A DNA stretch of 6,765 bases from JBGOUJ01 sp041477005 (GTDB lineage: Bacteria > Acidobacteriota > Terriglobia > Bryobacterales > JACQDG01): assembly GCA_041477005.1 (NCBI GenBank), contig JBGOUJ010000433.1:1-6765 (forward strand). Reading direction: 5' to 3'. Of the stretch, positions 1-5,542 are shown in pieces; within the stretch, counting starts at the first letter, position 1; the number at the start of each line of letters is the position of its first letter. The notes beneath the pieces are model-generated. The model saw nothing but the letters and a program-made list of their open reading frames with translations, did no database searches and was not told the DNA's origin. A program made the translations under genes and the position numbers.

Positions 1-764
1 GCGAGCCCCCGGAAGCCCAGAATGAAGATCCCGCCGACCCAGATCAGGGTGATCGCGACCACCACGCTCGCTTGCCGGTGGGCGAAAGACGCGGCTGCCA
101 GGTACAGGCCGACCGGCACGACCGTGAAGCTTGTGCCGAAAAGGCGCGGATCGAGCTGCGCGCTCAGCCGATAGATCTCGGCATAGCCGGCCTGAAAAAA
201 GCGCTCGCCGCCTAGTGACTCCGTCCCCAGGACGAACAGGCCGCAGCCGGCCAGATAAATCGCCACCCCGCAGGCAAACAAGAACGGGCTGAGAGCTGGA
301 TCGTGGATCGTAGATCGTGGATCGTGGGCTCGAAGCTCTTGCTGTTTCCCAGGCCTGATCCTGCGGCAGCTCCCCTGGGCCATCCGGCTGGTCGTGGTGC
401 GCCCGCGCAGGGAGAGCAGCCCGATCAGATAGGAGACCATCGCCAGTTCGACCAGTTCCAGGGCCGGCGTCAGATGGTTGGAGACGAACCACCACGGCAG
501 CGTGTCCGGGCCGAGGCCCAGCGCCCACGGCAACGCCATACCCAGGTGGAACAAGGCGAATACCGACAGGTAGAGGACCGGTGGGCTGAGCGGAGACAGG
601 CCGAGCGGTCGCAAGCAGACATAGAGGCAGAGCGCCAGGACCATTCCGGCGACGATCGCCGAGAAGCGGTCGTCGTCGAGCTCGCGCATCAGCCACCACA
701 GCTCGGCGCCGCCGGCCGCCGCCGCAGCCAGCCACGGATGCCGCCACTCGCTGTGGGCCACCAT
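1..764 (-). CDS. Polytopic membrane protein, probable Wzy-like polysaccharide repeat-unit polymerase (partial, C-terminus beyond window)
   Basis: An open frame starts with ATG at 764-762 and runs without a stop off base 1, giving at least 254 residues (MVAHSEWRHP... to ...FILGFRGLA). It is strongly hydrophobic. Likely membrane segments lie near residues 36-53, 62-82, 98-118, 159-180, 211-227 and 232-250, with a polar loop at about 119-158. The 'ILGFRG' stretch at the edge resembles the G-x-R-G element common in Wzy/O-antigen polymerases and oligosaccharide repeat-unit polymerases. Such proteins join lipid-linked repeat units on the periplasmic face of the inner membrane. The start shares one base with the stop of the upstream glycosyltransferase (TGATG), so translation is probably coupled; only a weak GGGGA precedes it. 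The polar loop contains a heptanucleotide repeat. That it is an integral membrane protein is fairly sure. The polymerase call is inference from context and one motif; a flippase or membrane acyltransferase cannot be excluded because the second half is missing. Confidence 0.72.
   Translation of the reverse strand, partial: MVAHSEWRHPWLAAAAAGGAELWWLMRELDDDRFSAIVAGMVLALCLYVCLRPLGLSPLSPPVLYLSVFALFHLGMALPWALGLGPDTLPWWFVSNHLTPALELVELAMVSYLIGLLSLRGRTTTSRMAQGSCRRIRPGKQQELRAHDPRSTIHDPALSPFLFACGVAIYLAGCGLFVLGTESLGGERFFQAGYAEIYRLSAQLDPRLFGTSFTVVPVGLYLAAASFAHRQASVVVAITLIWVGGIFILGFRGL
299..326 (-). repeat. Four tandem heptanucleotides inside the Wzy-like gene
   Basis: Four consecutive 7-base units read GATCGTG, GATCGTA, GATCGTG, GATCGTG on the plus strand (CACGATC/TACGATC on the coding strand). 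Seven is not a multiple of three, so the peptide is not itself a simple repeat; it reads HDPRSTIHDP at about residues 147-156. The array falls in the polar loop between predicted membrane segments, where extra residues should be tolerated. Gain or loss of one unit would shift the frame of the polymerase-like gene. Confidence 0.85.
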
Positions 765-2167
765 CAGTTCCCCGGCTCGCTGTTGCCCGGCTCGAAATTT
801 CCTGGCCGTCCGCTTCCCGGCTCACGGCTTCCCGGCTCACCGCTTCCCGGACCAACGCTTCCAGGACCAGCGTTTCCAGGACCAGCGTTTCCCGGGCCAG
901 CGCTTCCCAGGCCAGCGTTTCCCGGACGCACGTTCCCAGGACAAACCAAGCCCGAGCGGTAGGCGGCCAACAGGGTCTGGAGCGAGTGCCCGATGGTGAA
1001 GCCGGCAGACTCGAGCTCGCGCCGGGCGAATGGGACCGGGAGTCGGCCGCGGGCCAGCAGATCGAGCGCGCGCTCGGCCCAGGCGCCGGGACCGGCCTCC
1101 AGGGGCAGAAACTCGACGGCTCCTTCGACAGCGGCGGCTTCGCGGGTCACCCGCGCGGAGGCCAACGATCGCAAGCCCGCCGCCTGAGCTTCGAGCAGCA
1201 CGAGCGGAAGGCCTTCGTAGAGCGACGGCAGAAGGAACAGGTCCATGGCGCTCACGAGCAGCGCCGAAATATCCTCTCGCCGCTCGCAGAAGACGATCGT
1301 TTGGCTAAGACCGAGGGCCCGGGCCCGCCGCTCTATCTCCCGGCGGCGCTCCCCCTCCCCCACGAGCAGCCAGCGCAGGTCGGGCCGGCGCGGCTGGATT
1401 ACCGCCGCCACCTTGAGAAGAAACTCGTGGTTCTTCTGGCGGTCAAAGCGGCCGACATGGCCGATCACGGGGGCGCCGCCGGCGAGACCCAACTCCCAGC
1501 GCAGCCGCGTATCGAGGGGCGCGGCCGTCAGGGGTTCGCTCAGGCCGTAGTGCACAATTCGCACCGGCGAGTCTTTGTTGGAGCGCCGGCCGAAGCGCCG
1601 GCCGAACAGCGGCGCCACGGCGTCGCGCGAACAAGCGAGCGGAAGCGTGGCTGTCTTGGCCAGCAAGCGCGAGGCGGCGGCGAGGTAGAGCCTCCGGCGC
1701 CAGGTATCGCTCGCCCCGTCGTGGGTGTTGTGACTGTGGGCCACGCGAACCGGAACGCCCGCGGCCTGCGCCACGCCGAGAACGAAGCTCGAGAAATGGT
1801 GCACATGGCTGTGCACAACCTGATAACGGCCGGCCCGCAGCAGCCGATAGAACCGCGCGGCGAAATCGCAAGCCGTAGCGGGGCCGCGGCCGGTCCCGAG
1901 CGGGCAGGGCAAGACGTCGCCGCCTCGCGCGCGGGCGACCCCGGCGTAACGGCCGGAGTGCGGACCCAGGGTGCAGAAGTCGAACTGCCAGCTTGAACGA
2001 TCGAGGGAGGCCAGCAGATTGAGAAGCCAGGTTTCGACGCCGCCGCGCTCGAGCGAGCCGAGCACGTGCAGGACTCGGATCGGGGGCTTCTCGGCGCGCT
2101 CCGGGCGGCGGATCGGCCAGGGCCAGGGGGACTCGATGGTCCCTGCGATGGTCGCCGGCTCTGCCAT
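764..2167 (-). CDS. GT4-type glycosyltransferase (GT-B fold) with a repeat-derived C-terminal tail
   Basis: This 467-residue protein is a retaining GT-B glycosyltransferase of the GT4 (Glycos_transf_1) type. It probably transfers a sugar from a nucleotide-sugar donor to a lipid-linked glycan at the cytoplasmic face of the inner membrane. The N-terminal domain opens with RVLHVLGSLERGGVE (residues 31-45), the glycine loop usual in the family, followed by VVHSHVHH at about 117-124. The C-terminal domain begins at VIGHVGRFDRQKNH (234-247) and carries LLVGEGE (267-273) and the E-x7-E motif PSLYEGLPLVLLE, with Glu318 and Glu326. The catalytic region ends near residue 407. The last 60 residues are twelve 5-residue repeats, which is not normal for the family. 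The ATG abuts the TGA of the NusG-like gene, and GGAGG at 2176-2180 lies eight bases upstream, supporting this start. The next gene overlaps its stop by one base. Donor and acceptor cannot be read from sequence. Confidence 0.93.
   Translation of the reverse strand: MAEPATIAGTIESPWPWPIRRPERAEKPPIRVLHVLGSLERGGVETWLLNLLASLDRSSWQFDFCTLGPHSGRYAGVARARGGDVLPCPLGTGRGPATACDFAARFYRLLRAGRYQVVHSHVHHFSSFVLGVAQAAGVPVRVAHSHNTHDGASDTWRRRLYLAAASRLLAKTATLPLACSRDAVAPLFGRRFGRRSNKDSPVRIVHYGLSEPLTAAPLDTRLRWELGLAGGAPVIGHVGRFDRQKNHEFLLKVAAVIQPRRPDLRWLLVGEGERRREIERRARALGLSQTIVFCERREDISALLVSAMDLFLLPSLYEGLPLVLLEAQAAGLRSLASARVTREAAAVEGAVEFLPLEAGPGAWAERALDLLARGRLPVPFARRELESAGFTIGHSLQTLLAAYRSGLVCPGNVRPGNAGLGSAGPGNAGPGNAGPGSVGPGSGEPGSREPGSGRPGNFEPGNSEPGN
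767..946 (-). repeat. Twelve 15-base tandem repeats encoding an xxPGN/S tail
   Basis: The last 180 coding bases of the glycosyltransferase, directly before its stop, are twelve 15-base units. They encode VCPGN, VRPGN, AGLGS, AGPGN, AGPGN, AGPGS, VGPGS, GEPGS, REPGS, GRPGN, FEPGN and SEPGN (residues 408-467). The central units are nearly identical (coding-strand core GCTGGTCCTGGAAAC), and the ends are more diverged, as expected for expansion by slippage or unequal exchange. The Pro-Gly-Asn/Ser composition predicts a flexible, disordered extension. Because the unit is a multiple of three, copy-number change alters tail length without breaking the frame. The final unit supplies the G-rich stretch just upstream of the next gene's start. 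Confidence 0.95.
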
Positions 2168-2755
2168 TCAGATCGCCTCCAGGTTCTCGAGCGGCACTTC
2201 CGCCCGAATCGAGCTGGCGAGAGCGCGGATCGAAACCACCACTCCCGCGGGTCGTCGCTCGTTCTGCAAGACGCCCTCGACTCCGGTCAGCGGGCCGCGT
2301 ACCACGCGCACGCGCCGCCCGTTGCGGAGGAAGGGGTGCGGCATCGCGCCGCCGGCCGCGACCAGGATCCGGACCGAGTCGATCTGGCTGGGTGGAATCT
2401 CGACCGGTCCCCGGGAGTCCGAAAGCAGGTAGACGCAGCCGGGCGCGCTCAATATGCGCAGGCGGCGGCTTAGTGGGGCCTGGACAAATACATAGGAAGG
2501 AAACAACGGCAATTCGATCTGCTTGCGGCGATCGCGCCAGTAGCGCAGCAAGCGGTAGAGCGGCAGCAGGACGGTGATGCCCCGGCGCTCCAGTTTTCGG
2601 GTCACGATCTTCTCGTGGCGCGCCCTGGTGTAAACAGCGTACCAGCCGAGTGGCCGTTCGATCCCTTCCGGCCCGGCGCAGCCCGCCCAGGCGGGCGGCT
2701 GTTCGGGCCGGCCGCCAGCGGTCGAGAGCGGTGAGTTCCAAGCTGGGGATGACAT
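2168..2755 (-). CDS. NusG-like specialised antiterminator (UpxY/RfaH/LoaP-type NusG paralogue)
   Basis: This 195-residue protein has an NGN domain at about residues 37-132, starting GWYAVYTRARHEK and containing the hallmark LPLFPSYVFV at 82-91. A KOW region follows from about 146 (GRRVRVVRGPLTGVEGVL). NusG paralogues of this kind bind RNA polymerase and suppress pausing and termination; those within polysaccharide clusters usually act on their own operon. Its position amid export and synthesis genes supports that role over housekeeping NusG. The start at ATG 2755-2753 is chosen because AAGGAG at 2765-2770 lies nine bases upstream; an earlier in-frame ATG at 2851 would overlap the XRE gene. 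A roughly 36-residue Pro/Gly/Ala-rich extension precedes the NGN domain, so a later start is possible but less supported. The stop directly abuts the glycosyltransferase ATG. Whether it is closest to UpxY, RfaH or LoaP cannot be settled by eye. Confidence 0.92.
   Translation of the reverse strand: MSSPAWNSPLSTAGGRPEQPPAWAGCAGPEGIERPLGWYAVYTRARHEKIVTRKLERRGITVLLPLYRLLRYWRDRRKQIELPLFPSYVFVQAPLSRRLRILSAPGCVYLLSDSRGPVEIPPSQIDSVRILVAAGGAMPHPFLRNGRRVRVVRGPLTGVEGVLQNERRPAGVVVSIRALASSIRAEVPLENLEAI
2176..2180 (-). promoter_or_regulatory. Ribosome binding site of the glycosyltransferase, inside the NusG-like gene
   Basis: GGAGG on the coding strand ends eight bases before the glycosyltransferase ATG at 2167. 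It lies within the last codons of the NusG-like gene, consistent with translational coupling across the abutting TGA|ATG junction. Confidence 0.75.
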
Positions 2756-2764
2756 GACGCCCGG

Positions 2765-2770
2765 CTCCTT
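2765..2770 (-). promoter_or_regulatory. Ribosome binding site of the NusG-like gene
   Basis: The coding strand reads AAGGAG nine bases before the ATG at 2755. It is the strongest Shine-Dalgarno match in the cluster, and it decides the start of the NusG-like gene over the longer frame that overlaps the XRE gene. Confidence 0.8.
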
Positions 2771-2784
2771 CCGGGTTTCTTCCG

Positions 2785-3078
2785 CTAGTGCTTCCTTTTC
2801 TTGCGGCGCGGCTCCGGCTCTGCGCGTTTCGCCCGGCCCGCGCCTGACCAAGGGTTGGAGACGAAGACGTCGGCCAGAGCAATACCCATAGCCCGGGCGA
2901 TGCGGTCCAGGTTTTCGACGCCCGGCAGCACCAGACCGTGTTCCACCTTGCTCAGGTAGCTCGCCTGCAGGCCCGTACGGCGTACCAGCTCGCCCTGCGT
3001 CATCTCTTGCTGCTCGCGCAGCCGCCGAATTCGGGATCCCAGCCGCATGGTTTTCCGGCGCGCGCGCCGAGCGCCCAT
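2785..3078 (-). CDS. Small XRE-family helix-turn-helix DNA-binding regulator
   Basis: This 97-residue protein is mostly a single Cro/C1-type HTH domain, at about residues 15-70: SRIRRLREQQEMTQGELVRR, then TGLQASYLSKVEHGLVLPG (the recognition-helix region), then LDRIARAMGIALADVF. These are standard HTH_3 landmarks (MTQ...LA-like helix, S-x-x-E-x-G, P...L-x-x-I-A-x-A). A very basic tail, RRKKRKH, follows, with no ligand-binding or oligomerisation domain. It probably binds an operator as a dimer; its target is unknown, but its position suggests the polysaccharide operon. The ATG at 3078-3076 is preferred because GGAG at 3087-3090 lies eight bases upstream; ATG at 3048 (removing 10 basic residues) is the alternative. 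The frame stays open upstream into the kinase gene, but a start there would give an unusual Arg/Ala-rich leader. The NusG-like gene follows after 29 bases. Confidence 0.88.
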   Translation of the reverse strand: MGARRARRKTMRLGSRIRRLREQQEMTQGELVRRTGLQASYLSKVEHGLVLPGVENLDRIARAMGIALADVFVSNPWSGAGRAKRAEPEPRRKKRKH

Positions 3079-3169
3079 TAGCACCGCTCCAGCCGCAGGG
3101 ACCCGGCCAGCCGCGCGGCCCCGGGCCGATGTCCGGGCGAACACCGCCGCCGGGACCCGGCGCGTCCCG
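3079..3169 (-). promoter_or_regulatory. Intergenic spacer with short dyads and a direct repeat; candidate operator or internal control region
   Basis: This 91-base gap between the kinase stop and the XRE start is the longest non-coding stretch in the window. On the coding strand it holds GCCGGGTCCCGGC, GGCCCGGGGCC (both inverted repeats around one central base) and the perfect palindrome GCCGCGCGGC. The 10-mer GCCGGGTCCC occurs twice, at 3152-3161 and 3098-3107, 54 bases apart. No U-rich tract follows a hairpin, so an intrinsic terminator is not supported, and no clear -35/-10 pair was seen. An autoregulatory operator for the XRE protein is a guess; in sequence this GC-rich, short dyads arise easily by chance. 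Confidence 0.35.
3087..3090 (-). promoter_or_regulatory. Probable ribosome binding site of the XRE gene
   Basis: GGAG on the coding strand sits eight bases before the ATG at 3078. The alternative start at 3048 has only GGAAA close by. This site favours the 97-residue product. Confidence 0.6.
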
Positions 3170-5500
3170 CTAACGGATCCGGCTCTTTTTTTGACCATAG
3201 TAGGAATATCCATACTCTCGATAGTAGGCGTACTCGACATTGTTGAGGTTGATCCGGTTCATCACGAAGCCGAGAAAGCGCGCGCCAGCGTCATCGAAGC
3301 CCTGTTTGGTGCGCTTAAGGGAGGCCCGCTGGGTCTGATCGCTGACCACCAGGACCACCCCGTCGACCAGCCGCGAAATCGTGCGGGCATCGGAGAGCGC
3401 GAGCGACGGCGGCGAATCGATCACCACGTGATCCCAGCGCTCGCCGGCCTCGCCGAGCAGCGAGGTCAGGCGGGGGGAATAGAGCAGGTCGGAGGCCTCC
3501 CTGTGGGCTCGCCCGGCCGGGACCAGCCACAGGTTCTCGATGAGCGTTTCGAGGATGACCTCCCGCTGCTCGACCTTGCCCTCCAGGTAGTCGCTCAGGC
3601 CGTGCGGGCTGGCGATGCCGAGCTGGCGGGCGCAATTGGGCATGCGCATGTCGGCATCAACCAGCAATACCCGGCGGCCGAGCCGCGCCAGGCTCCAGGC
3701 CAGGTGCAGGCAGATGGTGGTCTTGCCGTCGCGCGGCTGCGGGGAGGTGATCAGGATCCGGCGTATGGACTCGTCCGAGCCGAGCAGCAGAGAGCTGCGC
3801 AGCGTCCGGTACGCTTCGGCCAGCTCGCCGCCGGGCTGCCACCGGGTGCGGCGCGCCGCGTGGCGCCCGTTCGAGCCGGTGGCTTCGAGCCGGCGGCGGG
3901 AGAGCCGGACCACCAGGCGGCCGCCGTGGTGGTTTCCGCCGGACTCGGCCGTGGCCTCCTCGTCGTCCTCGGCTGCCATCAACCCCGACCGCATGCGCGG
4001 CACCACCGCCAGCAGGCACAGCCCGATCAGCCGCTCGACCTCTTCCGGCGTGCGCACTACCGTGCTGAGATGCTCGTCGACAGAAGCCAGCGCCACACCC
4101 AGGATCAACCCAACGGCCAGGGCCACGGCCAGGTTTTGGAGCTTCTTGGGCCCGTACGGCCGCTCCGGGGCCTCGGCCGGATCGACCACCCGGATGTTGG
4201 AGGCCCGCAGGCCCGCCGAGACGCCCGCTTCCTTGAGCCGATGCAGCAGCCCCTCGTACAACTGGCGGTCGGAATCCGCATCGCGCTTGAGGATGTTGTA
4301 CTGGATGATGTCGTTGCCCAGCAGGTTGACCGAACGGGTCTGGCGCAGGACCAGATCGCGCAACAGCTTCTCGCGCTCGATCGCCGCCAGGTAGTTCTCG
4401 TGCACGGCGCTCAACATGCGGGCCTTCTCGGCGGCGAGCGACCGCTCGAGCATCTCGATCTGGCTCTTCACCCGCTGCGCCTTGGGATAGCCGGGGGCGA
4501 AGGTGACCAGAAGCTGGGAATATTCGCGCTCGGCCTCAGCCAGCTTCAGGCTCAGCTCCCGATAGATGTCCGTGCTCAGGCTGCCGGGCAGCGGCCCACC
4601 CCGCTCGAGCGCGTCGTGAACGAGCAGGAGAGACGACTGTCTCTCGATCCGCGCGGCCTGGGCCCGGGTCAGCTCCTCTTCGAGCTGCTTCAGCTTCACG
4701 GTGGTGATGCTCGTCTGCTCCTCGACGAAGATGATGGAGTGGCGCGCGGCGTAATCGAGCAGACCCGTCTCTGAGCGCTCCAGCTTCGCCTTCAGCTCGA
4801 CGAGCTGCTGCGTCAGCCAACCGGAGGCCTTTTGTGTGGCGTCCCATTTGGCGGCCAGGTTCTGCTCGAGGTAGACCTCGGCGAGGGTGTTGGCGGTGCG
4901 GGCGGCGAGCGTCGGATCGACCGAATCCACCGAGAGATCGACTAGGCGCGTGCCCTTGCCGGGCGAGACGGTGATGGCGCTCAGGAAGCGCTGGACCACC
5001 GGCGGGTTCAACTGCTCATCGCGGCGGGGCGGATCCAAGCTGGAGCGGAACCAGCCCCGCCGGAATTCCGGGCGCGCGGCCAGATCCAGTTTCTCCATCA
5101 CCGCCTTGGCCAGGGTGCGCGACTTGAGGATCTTGTATTGGGTCTCGATGTAGTCGGGCTGCTCGAGCGGCTGGGCCGGGGAGTCCTCGAGGCGCGCCGA
5201 CTGCGGCTGCTCGCGATCGATCTGCAGGGTGGCGGTGGCGCGGTAGACCGGCGCCTGCGTGTAGTTGAACACCGCCGTCGCGGCCAGCGCGACGGCGCAA
5301 AAGGCCAGGATCATCCCGCGGTGGGCGTGCAGCACGTGCCAGTAATCGCGGAGGCTGAACTCGCTTTCCGGCTCCGGCTGCTCGGCCAGGTAGCGCTCCC
5401 AAGGAACATCGAGCACCGCCGCAGAAGCCGCCGGCGCCGCGGCCGGAGGCAGTGCGGCCGAAGAGGCCAGCCGCGTCGAGGAGGAGCGAATCGGTTCCAT
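3170..5500 (-). CDS. Wzc-type polysaccharide co-polymerase fused to BY-kinase (chain-length determinant/tyrosine autokinase)
   Basis: This 776-residue inner-membrane protein combines a Wzz chain-length domain with a bacterial tyrosine kinase, the architecture of Wzc. Residues 1-50 are an Ala/Ser-rich cytoplasmic leader; TM1 is about 62-79; 'YIETQYKILKSRTLA' follows in the Wzz region; the periplasmic middle (about 210-400) looks coiled-coil; and the P-x-x-P-x-x-P-type segment before TM2 (about 453-472) reads DPAEAPERPYGPKK. The kinase domain has Walker A ITSPQPRDGKTT (583-594), Walker A' VLLVDADMRMPN (610-621) and Walker B HVVIDSPP (691-698). The C-terminal tail EYAYYREYGYSYYG holds seven tyrosines for autophosphorylation. 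A linker at about 500-552, acidic then Arg-rich, separates TM2 from the kinase. Walker A has PRDGKT where PGEGKT is usual. No Shine-Dalgarno is evident before the ATG at 5500; 42 bases separate it from the export gene. It probably controls polymer length and export with its SLBB partner. Confidence 0.95.
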   Translation of the reverse strand: MEPIRSSSTRLASSAALPPAAAPAASAAVLDVPWERYLAEQPEPESEFSLRDYWHVLHAHRGMILAFCAVALAATAVFNYTQAPVYRATATLQIDREQPQSARLEDSPAQPLEQPDYIETQYKILKSRTLAKAVMEKLDLAARPEFRRGWFRSSLDPPRRDEQLNPPVVQRFLSAITVSPGKGTRLVDLSVDSVDPTLAARTANTLAEVYLEQNLAAKWDATQKASGWLTQQLVELKAKLERSETGLLDYAARHSIIFVEEQTSITTVKLKQLEEELTRAQAARIERQSSLLLVHDALERGGPLPGSLSTDIYRELSLKLAEAEREYSQLLVTFAPGYPKAQRVKSQIEMLERSLAAEKARMLSAVHENYLAAIEREKLLRDLVLRQTRSVNLLGNDIIQYNILKRDADSDRQLYEGLLHRLKEAGVSAGLRASNIRVVDPAEAPERPYGPKKLQNLAVALAVGLILGVALASVDEHLSTVVRTPEEVERLIGLCLLAVVPRMRSGLMAAEDDEEATAESGGNHHGGRLVVRLSRRRLEATGSNGRHAARRTRWQPGGELAEAYRTLRSSLLLGSDESIRRILITSPQPRDGKTTICLHLAWSLARLGRRVLLVDADMRMPNCARQLGIASPHGLSDYLEGKVEQREVILETLIENLWLVPAGRAHREASDLLYSPRLTSLLGEAGERWDHVVIDSPPSLALSDARTISRLVDGVVLVVSDQTQRASLKRTKQGFDDAGARFLGFVMNRINLNNVEYAYYREYGYSYYGQKKSRIR

Positions 5501-5542
5501 AGGTCTGGGGGTGGAGAGCAGCCTCGTTTTCAGGCGGAGCAG

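Noticed and set aside
767..946. CRISPR array
   Set aside because: Units are contiguous 15-mers with no spacers, and they are in frame within a coding sequence.
303..962. A plus-strand open frame ending in a PGxxLPGxx repeat protein
   Set aside because: The repeat is the antisense of the glycosyltransferase tail; the rest is antisense to the Wzy-like membrane gene, whose hydrophobic pattern is the convincing one.
986..1996. A 336-codon plus-strand open frame antisense to the glycosyltransferase
   Set aside because: Shadow of the GT4 gene, with no domain signature; GC-rich third positions keep the opposite strand open.
1443..2882. A 479-codon minus-strand frame across the NusG-like and glycosyltransferase genes
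   Set aside because: It overlaps two well-supported genes in a different frame and reads as Arg/Ala/Pro-rich noise.
3173..3240. Longer XRE protein starting at 3240 inside the kinase gene
   Set aside because: The extra residues are the out-of-frame reading of the kinase tyrosine tail and the GC-rich spacer; a good GGAG supports the start at 3078.
3047..4774. A 575-codon open frame on the plus strand antisense to the kinase
   Set aside because: It mirrors the high-GC kinase gene, contains no recognisable domain and is His/Gln/Arg/Ala-rich as expected of a shadow frame; the minus-strand frame has all BY-kinase motifs.
5501..5542. Terminator or promoter between the export and kinase genes
   Set aside because: The 42-base gap has no hairpin followed by a T-tract and no plausible -35/-10 pair; it reads as an ordinary intra-operon gap.
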